Source: Paratinospora sagittata (lineage: Eukaryota; Streptophyta; Magnoliopsida; Ranunculales; Menispermaceae). From it: DNA of 64,000 nucleotides. Positions 1 through 11,016 of the stretch are shown one piece after another. A program made the position numbers and the translations under genes. The stretch lies in assembly GCA_035771175.1 (NCBI GenBank), contig CM069594.1, forward strand, positions 44,629,534-44,693,533, in the 5' to 3' direction. The notes beneath the pieces were generated by a model. It saw nothing but the letters and a program-made list of their open reading frames with translations. It ran no database searches and was not told the DNA's origin. Each line of letters opens with the position of its first letter. Within the stretch, counting starts at the first letter, position 1.

Positions 1-1405
1 TATGAAATTTTCCATACTTAGGCCATATTGTCGATTTACACTAGGTCACCATGTTCAGCCATGTATATCACTGATTTTGCATCATGGGTTCATCAACAAT
101 GGCAACTAGGTCAACATAGTTGACATGCAAGCTATTTGGAAAGGTCTATGTTCATATTCTAAATGTAGGTCTAATACAAACAACCCTACCAATTCTTCAC
201 ATGTATTATTCTGTTCAGATGTACCAATCTACCAACAGAAATACGTAATCATAAAATCAACCGTACAGATTGAAGTATGTGAAGAAACAAACCTTCTGTC
301 CAAATATCAGCCCAATCCAACGGTGGACCGAAAAGATATGTATCTTTGATGAACAAGTATCTAATCAGACAGTTTCTCCTTTCCTGCTGCAAATACCCAA
401 ACTCAGATGGCTATATCACACAAAATACTAAACTCATAAACATCTTCACCGATAAGAATACAGATATATCTGTTATAAACTACATACCCAAATTTTATAT
501 CCATCCAACGGTAGATTGAGGAGATCTACAAGTTTGACCGAAACAGCACGAGAAACCCAGAAATTCCGACCAGCTTTGTTTGAGAGGTTAGATCTCTTAG
601 AAGAAACCTCTGATCAAGATCTCCACCGATCAGAATGAAGAACCATAAGCTACGAACGTGCTGAAAAAAGTTGAGCTCAAGCCGACCGTATATTCAAGAG
701 ATCCAGTTCTTTTATGGAAACGTCGCAGGGATCTTCCTCCTGCAACTCTCTCCTTCCTTCTCTTCTTCTTTCTTTTCTCTTCTTTTCTTTCTCTTCTTCT
801 TTCCCTTCTCTCCACTCACCTCTTTCTAGCACTTCCTTGATTCCCTCCTCCACTTACCTCACTATCTAGCACATTCTTGGATTCTCTCCTCCACTCACTT
901 CATTTTCTAGCACATTCTTGGATTCTCTCCTCCACTCACCTTATTTTCTAGCACATTCTTGGATTCTCTTCTCCACTCACCTCATTTTCTAGCACATTCT
1001 TGGATTCTAGAAGTGGGCATGGGACACTTGTCCACTTTCATGCACCAACCTTCACATGTGTTGGTCTCATACTACCCATACCAACCACATGTATTTTAAA
1101 TGTCCAATCCATTTAATACACCAAATTTTCAATTTCATTTATCCTTTTATTCAATCAATCCTAAACCATATCAATTCATGGTTTAATGAGCCCATGCATA
1201 AATCATAACATATGCATTATACTTTAATTTAACATGACTCATATACAATTTATGATACATATATTTATATACATTATCAAGCATCAACTATACAAACATT
1301 AAACAATCATCAAACAAACACCAAACATATCAAGACAACACATAGAGTTTGGGCAAAAATGCAATTGGGTTATGGGCTAGATGAAATAATTTTCAGGGCG
1401 TCACA
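1..1405 (-). mobile_element. Long LTR of a Ty3/gypsy-type element, truncated by window edge
   Basis: On the minus strand this LTR begins at 1405 with TGTGACGCCCTGAAAATT and continues off the left edge. The same sequence recurs complete at 53,633-56,444 (+) and partly at 20,275-22,462 (-), which defines the family. It cuts directly into gag-like sequence of the chromovirus starting at 1406, so it is a later insertion or a replacement of that element's 5' end. No protein is encoded. The TSD cannot be tested because the other end lies outside the window. Confidence 0.75.
832..1010. repeat. 41-bp tandem repeat inside the long LTR
   Basis: Four and a fraction copies of a 41-bp unit containing the phrases CTAGCACATTCTTGGATTC and TCTCCTCCACTCAC follow each other. 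In the sister copy at 53,633-56,444 the matching position instead holds an 18-bp-type repeat based on AATCAAGGAG (about 54,090-54,190). The repeat is therefore specific to this copy. Confidence 0.8.
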
Positions 1406-1408
1406 TTC

Positions 1409-3054
1409 GACAAGCCTTGTTGATCTTGGATCTCAAGATTTACAAGGAGGTTGTTGACAAGGCCATGAGCTTTGGACAAGAGAAGATCATGCATGAGCAA
1501 AGAATGAATAAGGGAAAACGGCCTGCAACGTTTTCCCAACAGGGCTCGCAATAGGGCAACAAGAAGAAGCCCTACTATAATCAAAACCCAGCCCTCCCAG
1601 CCTCTATTTTGAAGAATGAAGCCACAACACCTACGGCTGAACCTTCTAACCCTAACCATCAGGGTTTCCGAAATCATGGCCGTGTAGGTCGTTATGGAAG
1701 GGGTGGCCGTAGAAACGACAATGACAGAACTAGTGGTTGACACTACAATCAGCAACACCAGCAAAATAATCAGCAGTATAGGCCGACTTGTTTCAACTGC
1801 GGCTAGCAGGGCCACGTAAAATATGCCTGTCCGCACCTTCAGCAACTTATTCCCGTTGTTCTAGTCCAACAAGCACCACCTTCTGCAAATGCCCAACCCA
1901 AGCAGAACCAGCAGAGCCAGGGTCAACGGAATCAGGGCAGAGCATTTTCCATCGCTCAACAACCCCTCCTAGACAACAATGTAGTCGAAGGTGCCTTTCC
2001 TTTGTTCAATACAATGGTGCATGTTTTGTTTGATTCAGGTGCTACGTATTCTTTTATATCGTCGACATTGGTAAGACATTTAGGCCTGCATCCTGAACCC
2101 ACAAACATCACACTCCATGTCACATCACCGTTCGGATCTGGTACTGACGTGAACTTGCAGTGTTCGCAATGTGAGCTTCGTATGTCGGAACAAATAATAT
2201 ATGCAGATCTTTTTATGATGGATATTGAAGACTTCGACATCATCCTCGGCATGGACTGGCTAGCACCACTGATTGCAAAGATCAACTGTATGAAGAAGCA
2301 AGTTCAGTTAACCTTGCCTACAGGAGAGTTTGTCAAGATTCAGGGAACAAGAAAATGGATACACAAATCAACAGTTGCACTTCTCAAGTCACAACTTCGG
2401 CCGTTATCCCTTGGTGACGGAAATGAATCACCAGCACTGTACCCTCTCGAAGTACATGATGTTCCAATCATATCTGAATTCCCAACAGTTTTTCTAAATG
2501 ACCTTCCTGGTCTACCTCCAGTTATGGAATTTGATTTTGAGATCAACCTCATACCTGGGACAGGGCCTATCTCAATTCCACCATACAGAATGTCAAATGT
2601 CGAGCTGGTCAAATTAGACAAAAAACTAAAGGAATTAGAGAGTAATGGCTTCATCAGAAAGAGTTCATCACCCTGGGGTGCTCCAGTTCTGTTTGTTCGC
2701 AAAAATGATGGTTCGTTACGACTTTACATCGATTATCGCAAGTTGAATAACGTCACCATCAAGAACAGATATCCGTTTCCCAAGATCGATGACCTGTTCG
2801 ACCAACTTAGAGATGCCAAATACTTCTTTAAGATTGATTTACGGTCCAGTTATCACCAACTCTGGATCCGAGAGTCGGACATCACCAAGACGGTGTTCAA
2901 AACTCCGTATGGTCATTACGAGTTCTTGGTTATGTCGTTCGGTCTAACAAATGCACCTGCTGCATTCATGGATTTGATGAATTGCATTTTCAGGTTATAC
3001 TTAGACCGATTTTTGGTGGTTTTTGTGGACGACATCTTGATATACTCTCCTTAA
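1409..3054 (+). pseudogene. Gypsy gag zinc knuckle, protease and reverse transcriptase (broken)
   Basis: Reading from about 1,409 the frame gives a Gly/Arg/Gln-rich gag tail, then a zinc knuckle of CX2CX4HX4C form near 1,792-1,833 (CFNCG, stop, QGHVKYAC) with a stop codon inside it. The long open stretch 2,002-3,054 (350 codons) carries the retropepsin motif [11 protein letters not shown] near its start and the ILGMDWL motif. It then has reverse transcriptase hallmarks: [19 protein letters not shown], the [12 protein letters not shown] block and the catalytic FVDD box near 3,025-3,036. The frame ends at a stop right after the ILIYS motif and RT continues in another frame. Additional stops lie in the gag part (for example near 1,550 and 1,738). 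This enzyme would copy the element's RNA into DNA; here it is a fossil. Confidence 0.88.
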
Positions 3055-3055
3055 C

Positions 3056-3895
3056 CGAGGAAGACCATTAGCACATCTGAAGATAGTCCTCCAGACCTTG
3101 AGAAGCCACCAACTGTATGCAAAGTTGAGTAAGTGCGAATTTTGGGCGAAGAGAATTCAATTCCTAGGCCATGTGGTTTCAGCCAATGGCATTGAGGTAG
3201 ATCCTTTTAAGGTTGAAGAAGTCTTAAACTGGAAACAGCCTGCCACTGTTACTCAGATTAGGAGTTTTCTTGGATTGGCTGGCCATTACAGACGCTTCAT
3301 CAAGGACTTCTCAAAGATTGCAGAACCTATGACCAAGCTCACTCGAAAAGACGTACGATTCATCTGGAATCCCACCTGTGAAGCATCATTTCAGGAATTG
3401 AAGAAACGCCTCACGACGGCACCTGTATTTATCACTCCAAGAAATGCAATTGGATTTTCATTATAATACACCGACGCCTCTCTCCAAGGCTTAGGTGCCG
3501 TACTAATGCAAGAAGGCCAAGTTGTTGCATATGCCTCGAGGCAACTGAAGATTCATGAGGGTAATTACACCAACACATGACTTGGAACTTGCAGCTGTTG
3601 TGTTTGCACTGAAATTATGACGTCATTACCTATACGGTGAACGGTTTGAGGTCTTCTCAGATCACAAGAGTCTTAAGTACATATACACTGAGAAAGACCT
3701 AAACCTCCGCCAAAGATGATGGTTGGAATTCTTGAAAGATTATGACTTTCAACTCCAGTACCATCCCGGAAAGGCCAATGTTGTGGCTGATGCCCTGAGT
3801 AGAGAATCTTATGTTGCTTGCACTCTTAATTACGAAATGGGGAAGTTGGCTACTGGGATGGAGACTTTAACCTACAGCTGAACGAAGAGGGACCA
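3056..3895 (+). pseudogene. RT thumb and RNase H of the chromovirus (frameshifted)
   Basis: After the stop at 3,052-3,054 the frame shifts and continues with the RT connection motif ([12 protein letters not shown], then [11 protein letters not shown]) in 3,098-3,466. A stop at 3,464-3,466 precedes the RNase H start, recognisable as [15 protein letters not shown]. Another shift near 3,575 leads to [20 protein letters not shown] and the terminal motif YHPGKANVVADALSR near 3,770-3,800. These are the conserved RNase H catalytic and border motifs of Ty3/gypsy elements. At least two frameshifts and several stops show decay. Confidence 0.85.
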
Positions 3896-3989
3896 AGACC
3901 ACGACGCTCTCAATTATCAGCCAACTCTGAACTCGTTCGAAAGATTTCAGCAGCTCAAGCAAATGACCCTATGTTAATGGAGAAACAAG

Positions 3990-5157
3990 AACTTCTACTC
4001 AGCGGACAGGACCTTCCTCATTGGTCGGTCGCTGAAGACGGGACCGTTTTCTATAAAAAAATGTCTCTGCCTACCGAACGATCCTGACGTTCGGAAAGAA
4101 ATGCTTACTGAGATGCACTGTTCGAGGTAGGCTATGCATCCTGGGGGTAACAAGATGTACAAGGATGTCAAGTGACAATTCTGGTTTTCTGGAATGAAGA
4201 AGGCAATTGCAGACTTCGTTGCTCAATGTCTCGTTTGCCAGAAAGTTAAGACAGAACGAAGACTTCTCCAACCGTTACCTATTGGAGAATGGAAATGGGA
4301 AAACATCGCAATGGATTTTGTTACAGCCTTACCTCGAAATATCAAAGGGCAAGATGTTATCTGGGTTATCATTGACAAACTTACAAAGTTTGCACACTTC
4401 TTGCCAATAAAGTTCACGGATAATCCCTCCAAACTTGCAGAGCTATATGAAAGAGAGATCGTACGCCTTCATGGCATACCACTCACGATCGTCTCCGATC
4501 GTGACCCTCGATTCACATCAAACTTTTGGGAAAGCTTCCAAAGTAGAATGGGTTCTAAGATCATCATGAGCACAACATTTCACCCTCAGACTGATGGGCA
4601 ATCTGAACGACTTATCCAAATCTTAGAAGACATGTTACGATGCTGCATTTTGGACTTTAATGACGGATGGGCAAAGTACTTACATTTAGCTGAGTTTGCA
4701 TACACAACAACTACCAAACTAGTATCGGCATGGCACCGTATGAGGCTCTCTATGGTCGCCCTTGCAGATCTCCGGTATGCTGGATAGATATGGCAGATCG
4801 ACCGCAGTTAAGCCCTGAACTAGTTCAAGAGACTTCTGAGAAGATCACACTAGTAAAGGAACGACTTCGTGTTGCACAAATTCAACAGAAGAGCTATGCT
4901 GACAACCGGAGACAACATCTAGAATTCGATAAGGGGAACTTTGTTTTTCTAAAAGTCCAGCCCACAAGAGGTGTCAAACGCTTTGGGATCAAAAGAAAGC
5001 TCTCCCTGCGGTATATCGGTCCATTTCAGATCATTGAACGTATTGCAAACTTGCTTATCGTCTGTCCCTTACATCATCCATGCCTAAGGTTCATGACGTT
5101 TTTCACTTATCTATGCTTCGCAAGTATTGTCCTGATCTTTCGCGTATCATCCCTTTA
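3990..5157 (+). pseudogene. Chromovirus integrase (broken)
   Basis: A degraded HHCC zinc-binding domain lies around 4,090-4,250 (MHCS, HPGGNKMY, CLVCQK). The catalytic core follows in one open stretch, 4,194-4,787: the first Asp in AMDFVTALP, the second in IVSDRDPRF, and the Glu after the HPQTDGQSER box. Near 4,730 the frame shifts and continues with MAPYEALYGRPCRSP to 5,158. That is the C-terminal domain with VFLKVQPTRGVKRF and the RYIGPFQIIERI block. The integrase would insert the cDNA into chromosomes; the copy is inactive through frameshifts and in-frame stops. Confidence 0.87.
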
Positions 5158-5360
5158 GTCGAGGTTCGGGTTGATGAAGGAAATAAGTATCAAGAGAAAG
5201 CGATACAAATTCTGGATAGAAAAACTCAAGAACTAAGGTGACGTAGCATACCACTTGTGAAAGTGCTCTGCGATCACCACGGCGTCCAGGAAGCAACATG
5301 GGAACTAGAAACAACAATTAAATAGAAATACCCTGAATTGTTTTCTAGTACCAACTGATG
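5158..5360 (+). pseudogene. C-terminal chromodomain of the gypsy polyprotein
   Basis: In the frame starting at 5,158 the sequence reads QILDRKTQEL, a stop, then IPLVKVLCDHHGVQEATWEL and, after another stop, KYPELF. This is the typical chromodomain that follows integrase in Tekay/Del-like plant chromoviruses and is thought to guide insertion toward marked chromatin. Two in-frame stops are visible. The call rests on the conserved VKV..(W/C)..H....ATWE pattern. Confidence 0.8.
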
Positions 5361-5970
5361 ATGTGATATATTGTACTATTTTCACTTATCAATAAAATGA
5401 TGAAACATTGTTTACACTTATCTTAATATATTGTTTCACTTGAATAACTATGCAAATGTCTGAAAATAATATCAATGGATATAGTGATGGACACACGCAG
5501 TGGCCTCCTTGGCAACCTGTGGCTACTTCTCAAGAATTAGAGTCAAGTCATAACTACTTTGCATCACCAACTCCATCACCACATAGACAGCGATCATTAT
5601 CGCCAGAGCGTGCATGGCTTTTTCGTAACAAACCCATGCCATCATCTTGGCAGGACCTTCTACCAAAACTGCCAAGCGGCCGGATTCGAGCAACTGCATG
5701 AAAAAGTATCCCACCGCTCAACCTACCCCCTCTCAAACGATGTAGCCAGCGCCCTCCACCACCATCTGTTATGCAAAGGTTGGAATCTTCTGAGGACGAG
5801 TTCAATTCCATTTGCTCTCCATGGTTTTATGATGATGACGATTCCACCGGCCACAGTGCTATTCAGGGACCATTCAAGCACTACCCTGAACACGCAAGAG
5901 ACGACGCTGACAATGAATCTCAAGCAGATAACCATCATAACTACTTGAATTGATTTCGAGGGTGAAATCC
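5361..5970 (+). other. Segment between chromodomain and polypurine tract, unassigned
   Basis: About 610 bases separate the chromodomain from the PPT. Two overlapping open stretches exist (5,450-5,701 and 5,559-5,948). Neither shows a domain I recognise; they are rich in Ser, Pro, His and Asp. The segment could be an untranslated spacer, a captured fragment or the remnant of an extra ORF. I do not assign a function. Confidence 0.4.
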
Positions 5971-5987
5971 CTTTAAGGGGGGTAGAG
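5971..5987 (+). other. Polypurine tract of the chromovirus
   Basis: CTTTAAGGGGGGTAGAG lies immediately before the TGTAATACC start of the 3' LTR. This is the expected position and composition of the plus-strand primer of a Ty3/gypsy element. Confidence 0.8.
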
Positions 5988-7415
5988 TGTAATACCTTGT
6001 ATTTCAAAAAAAAAAAAAGAATCTCGTTTGGGCAGAAATGCCCGGATGTACGGGCACCTGCTCGGAAGTCCCGGCAGCCTACCTGGACGTCCAAGCGCTA
6101 AAACCACTATATAAACTAACCCTCTCTTCTTCATTTTTCACACCAAATTCACTCCAAATTGTGATTTTTCTTCCTATTTTCACTCGTTTTGAGTTTTTAG
6201 TCTTTTGAGACTCTCAGTGCGGTGTGACGAAGTTCTGTCTGGAGGAAAGCGCCAGATCTGAAAGAAGAAGTTTTTATCTGAAGGTGGGGAACGAAGCATA
6301 GGTTTGCGTGTTTTATAACTTTTATTAAAGTTTACATTCAGTTATTATTATATCTACTATTCATTTACACTGCATTATGTCATGTAATGTTTAGACTGTT
6401 GCATTTATGCCCGTACACTTGGAATTCACGTATTATACTGTTATAATGCCGAATTTGTGGTCAATCTGACTCAACTAGACTCGGTCTTGTCCTCAGTAAC
6501 TTTAAATAGTGAACGGGAGGCAGCGGGCTGCTCTAGGCGATTAGTATTTAAGCAGACCTTGTGTCTCACCTCTCAATTGGGGACTGATCTAGTTGGTCTT
6601 ATTGAAAGCTATTAGCTTATACAAGTAATTCTGAATGTCCTAACCTTGCACGTCGTGATACCAACTCTGATAAGGATCACCAGACGTTGCCAAAGTCAGT
6701 CTAAATGTCAAGAAAAGACCAAACCAGTAAACTAGACCAGTTCATGCATTGGCATCATACATATCACCACCTAGAGATGTATGTGGTTTATGACTCATAG
6801 AATAGTTAGGAGCATTGTTCACTATTTTTTATATTTCTCTGGAGAGGGACGTACATGAGAACCCGGCTACGTCTGGGGAGGGACATCAGTACGTGAATCC
6901 AGAGCATCGTTCCTAAGAAGGGACATACAATAAGAACCTGGCTACGCCAGGGGAGAAACGTTCGGACGGACAATTGTACGTTAACTCAGGCGATGTACAT
7001 TCATCAAACCATTACGAGACGGTGTCATGCATACATACATATTGATTGATTATGATGCTATCTTGTGTATTTAAGATATTTGATATTGAAGTATGTTTTA
7101 TTAATTGTTATACTCACGAATTATTTACCCACTGAGAGCGTTAAGCTCACTCCATTATTATCAAATCATTCACAGGAAATTAGGGTGGACTGAGTGCAGG
7201 TTATGGGGCCCACATTTTGTACCCTTTGTATTTTGCATTGGGGATTTTGGGGAGTATTTTCCCTTGACTGTTTCATGTACAAATTATATTCTGAATTAAA
7301 TAAAATCAGATTTGTACAGTATTTTGTATTTTCGTTGCGCACTCTGTTGTTACCATTGTTATTATTCCAAATGCGCGCTCCGTTCGGTTTAGGCTCATCC
7401 GGGCGGGGTCTGACA
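5988..7415 (+). mobile_element. 3' LTR of the chromovirus (TGTAATACC family)
   Basis: The 1,428-bp LTR starts TGTAATACCTTGTATTTC and ends GGGCGGGGTCTGACA. The solo LTR at 28,986-30,450 aligns along most of its length, and 7,416-8,511 is an inverted relative. A TATA-like box (ACTATATAAAC) lies near 6,107. It defines the right end of the degenerate element. Confidence 0.85.
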
Positions 7416-8511
7416 CTAAACTTCTGTGAAAAGAATTGGATAACAACTGGGTGAGCTATTGCCCAGTGAGTAAAATAGGTCGTGAATATAACAATTAATA
7501 AAAGAAACTTCATAATCAAATATCACATAAACACAACAAGCGTCATAAACAGTACAACATGTATGTATGCATAACACCGTTTCGTGATGGTTCCATGATT
7601 GTTCGGTGCCCTGAGTTCATGTACAAATGTCCATCCCCAGGTAAACCCGGGTTCTCATTGTACGTCCCTCCCCAAGGTTGTCGCCCTGGATTCACGTACA
7701 GATGTCCATCCCTAGGTAAACCTGGGTTCTCATTGTACGTCCCTCTCCAAAGAAATATCAAGAATAGTGAGCATTGCTTCTAACTATTTTGTGGATCATA
7801 AACCACTTACGTCCTTAGGTGGTGCTTATGTATGATGTCAATGCATGAGCAGGTCTTATCTTTACTAACATTAGACAAGATTTGGCAGCGTCTAGTGATT
7901 CTTATTAGGTCAATATCACCACGTGTAAAGTTAGGATTCAGTATCACTTGTACAAGCTGATAGCTTTCAAATAAGACCAACAAGATCAGTCACCAGTTGG
8001 GAGGTAGGACACGAGGTCCACTTAAATACCAATCGTCTAAAGTAGCACGCTGCCTTCCGTTCACTATTTAAAGTTACTAAGGACAATACTAAGTCTGGTT
8101 GAGTTAGATTGACCACTAATCCGACATAGTAACAGTGTAATACATGAACTCCAAATATACAGGCATAAGTATGACAGGTATGAACATTATATGCAATAAT
8201 GCAGTGTAAATAAATAGTAGACATAATGATAAATGAATTTAAACTTTAATAAAATTTATAAGACACGTAAACCTATTTTTCGTTCCCCACCTTCAGATAA
8301 AAACTCCTTCTTGAACTGGTGCCTTATCCCGAGCAGAACCGCGAAGAGAATCTCAAAAAGAGAAGAGAGGAATCACAAGGAGAGTAAGAGAGAAGAGAGT
8401 GGTGTGAAAAATAAGAAAGAAGGGAGGGGGCCTTTTTATAGCTAAAAGGGTGCCCGAAGTTCAAATTTTTTTATTATTATTATTTTGTGCGTGCAAACCT
8501 TAGGTATTACA
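7416..8511 (-). mobile_element. Inverted partial LTR of the TGTAATACC family
   Basis: Read on the minus strand the segment begins at 8,511 with TGTAATACCTAAGG and follows the same landmarks as the 5,988 LTR: a TATA-like CTATAAAAAGG, the GTGTCCTACCTCCC region, and GTACGTCCC/GAACCC repeats. It stops about 250 bp short of the normal LTR end, exactly where the + strand LTR ends. The simplest reading is an older minus-strand LTR into which the chromovirus at 1,406-7,415 inserted. Confidence 0.75.
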
Positions 8512-9373
8512 GTATTCATATCATCAATGTAACCGTATGGATGTAAAGATCATGACAAAAAACCATGTCACAGTTCATGAGGTTTTAAAAAAACATGATC
8601 TAACGTACTGATTTTAACAGTTGAAATTCAACGATTCTTGCTAATTCACAACATATATCGGAGATCAAAACATTATAATATGAATTTGATACATGTAATC
8701 GTACAGATGTGATGATCATTGCAAAATTATGCTTAAGTCCAATTCATGACTTTTGCCAAAAAACACCATAAGGCCTTCATCTAAGCCATCAAGATTAAAC
8801 GACCCAGATTTAACTTTTTTTTTTCTTTTTCGATTCAAGTAGACCAGACTGGATCGGTTGGACCGGTCCATCCCAGGATCTAGGCCTGGACCGGGCCTAG
8901 GTCTGTGGGTTTTTTTTTGTATAACCAAGGTCGGAGCGACCCATTTTGGTCCGAGCCAAGAGGGTCATGACCCGCGTGGGTTCATTTTCCCTACCTAGCT
9001 GGTTTGCAACAGGCAGACCATGTCGTGGTGGTTACAACGCCACCACGGCGCTGCCCTACTAGCGCCAAATAGAGGTTCAGTTGGACCACTGGCAATCGAC
9101 GAGCATACTGGTGGGGTCATTGGCTGAAGAACCCTCTGGATTCCGGTGTGTTTTTTTTATTATTAAATTTTTATTTGTGTTTTCAACCGACTGATTTTGT
9201 GAGGGTGTTGCTATCACTATGGCACACCTTTAGACATGCAAATAGGTCCGTTTTGAAGACGTCACTGTAGAGATCATGTGGGTATGTTCATCAGCTGGTA
9301 AGTTTGCCGGATTTTTTCAAAAATTTGGCCAAAACAATGTGCGAAATAGAATACTTTTTCAATAATTTTTAAT
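8512..9373. other. No gene recognised
   Basis: No coding signal is seen. Two diverged stretches resemble each other as direct copies (about 8,512-8,600 and 8,687-8,770, both with GTAA(C/T)CGTA(T/C)(G/A)GATGT and a CA(A/G)TTCATGA motif). The rest contains poly-T runs and GC-richer spacer around 8,830-9,140. It is probably decayed LTR or spacer DNA. Confidence 0.4.
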
Positions 9374-9715
9374 GTGCTTTCTCTGTGTTTTTCTTCAAAA
9401 AATCACCGAGACATCAGCAAACATGAGAACACCCATCTCTTCAACATAAGTCAGTTATATGACAAGGGATTTGTCATTTCGTTTGAAGTAAACCGATGCC
9501 TTATTAAGCATGAAAATGAAAATGTTGCATTCATAGTATATAGAACTAAAAAATGTTTATACTACAAATTTGCATGAATTGAGTTATCAAAATATTTCAT
9601 GTTTAAGTGCTATTGAACAAAATGATGCTTGGCTTTGGCATATGAAACTAGCTCATGCCTCAATATGGTAGTTATTTTGAAATAATGAGAGCATTGCCTC
9701 TATAATAAAAAAAAA
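9374..9715 (+). pseudogene. Ty1/copia pol fragment, pre-integrase region
   Basis: The + strand reads NTHLFNISQLYDKGFVISF and CLIKHENENVAFI, followed after a stop and a frame change by WLWHMKLAHAS near 9,629-9,662. These match the protease-to-integrase linker of plant copia elements, where LLSISQLCD..G..V.F and LWH.RLGHAS are conserved. The fragment is only about 340 bp and is joined abruptly to gypsy RNase H sequence just downstream. It is a relic. Confidence 0.7.
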
Positions 9716-9739
9716 GGTCACATTATCTTCAGATTTTAA

Positions 9740-10990
9740 GAGTCTGAAGTAATTATTTGAACGGAAAGAAACTGAATATGAGGTAATAAATGTGGCAAAA
9801 ATTCCCGAAGGATTTGATGTTATATTGAATTATTATCCTGGGAAAGGCCAATATGTTGCTGAGGCATTGAGCAGGAAACAGGTTGAAACTGGAGTAGTAT
9901 TTATCAGTTAGCCATAAATGGAGGTTTTTTTGAGTGAGAGTTACAGTTATTAGTGTACTCTCTATTACTCCACGTGTTGATATTTGTGCTCGAATGCATG
10001 TTCAGCTGATTGATATTCATATTCAGAGAGAAAAAGTTATGATGAGACGAGTATGATATTAGTATGAAAGATTATGGATTGTGTTAAATGAAGATGGGAT
10101 TCAAATGGTATCTTATGGGTTATGGGTAGAAATGATACCATTTGGATAACCATTAGTGGACTGATAAGTCTATGTATTCTTCCAATGAACACCAGAATTC
10201 TATTGATAGACTGAGCATATTGTATATGTGTGAGATAGTGAGATTTTACGGGAGTACTCAGATATTTGTCATGTTGGATTATGATCCGAAGATTTTGTCG
10301 AGATCTGATATATGATACAGACTCCATTTGGTACTCATCTCCTTCTCAGTGTGATAGTTTACTCTCAGACTGGTTGACAGACTGAGATAGTGACTTTGAT
10401 GCTTATGAGCATGCTCGGGTTTGATGTACTTGAATTTTGGTGGAAGTTGGAAGGAATATTTTATTTGTGTAAACTTGTGTGTATAAACAACTATTATCAT
10501 AGTATAATGATGGCACTCTAAAGGTTTTATAGTAAGCCTTATAGATCTCCAACTTGTTGATTTGAAAGTATGGAGTTATTATTATTGCTGCCATAAGATA
10601 TTATTAAATACACAGAGTTGGTATATAGGTCTTGAAATTTATTATGGTTGACTCAGTTTTGTTAAGGGTCTTACCACAGAAAGGCCAAATGAGACTTGAG
10701 ATGAAAGGAAAGCTCACACCACGATTTGTTGGACCATTAGAGATCCTTGATAGGATAGGTCCATTGGCTTACCGATTTGCTCTACTGTCACAGTTGCTAA
10801 GTGTCCGGAATAGTTTATATATATTGATGTTGAGGAAATATCATTCGGATTCCATATATGTTATGGATATAACTCAGCTTTAAGTTGGGGAGGATACCAC
10901 ATATCAAGAAGAGCAAACATGGGAGCAGAACTCTAAAATGCGGGAGCAGTTTTCTGGGATTGAGAATAGTCCTTGATTCTAAATTTCGAG
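9740..10990 (+). pseudogene. Degenerate gypsy (Tekay-like) RNase H and integrase remnant
   Basis: RNase H border sequence (NYYPGKGQYVAEALSRK) lies near 9,826-9,880. A very decayed integrase follows (a DYDPKI remnant of the SDRDP motif near 10,280, then YSQTG.QTE for HPQTDGQ). The integrase C-terminus is best preserved at 10,632-10,883 (GKLTPRFVGPLEILDRIGPL and MLRKYHSDS). The element ends with the Tekay-type sequence that encodes or overlaps FRGRNFLSWGD, immediately before the LTR at 11,017. Stops occur every few dozen codons. Confidence 0.75.
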
Positions 10991-11000
10991 GACGAAATTT

Positions 11001-11016
11001 CTTAAGTTGGGGAGAT
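11001..11016 (+). other. Polypurine tract before the 11-kb LTR
   Basis: CTTAAGTTGGGGAGAT sits directly before TGTAACACCCC. This arrangement is characteristic of Tekay/Del-like gypsy elements. Confidence 0.7.

Larger units (their letters stand above)
1406..7415 (+). mobile_element. Degenerate Ty3/gypsy chromovirus with 3' LTR, 5' end missing
   Basis: Domain order on + is gag zinc knuckle, aspartic protease, reverse transcriptase, RNase H, integrase, chromodomain, then polypurine tract and 3' LTR. That order with a C-terminal chromodomain is the Tekay/Del-like chromovirus layout. The 5' LTR, PBS and most of gag are absent, replaced by the unrelated LTR at 1-1405. Many in-frame stops and at least three frameshifts make it non-functional. 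It appears to have inserted into an older, inverted LTR of its own family, whose remainder is 7,416-8,511. Confidence 0.85.

Noticed and set aside
1393..1845. 150-codon minus-strand open frame rich in Leu and Val
   Set aside because: It is antisense to the gypsy gag zinc-knuckle region, which has the recognisable domain on +. The open frame is a shadow.
7543..7783. Small repetitive ORFs with GRPGF/PGLPGDG motifs on both strands
   Set aside because: They derive from a short repeat (GTACGTCCC...GGTTCTCA) within the LTR and have no sign of coding constraint.
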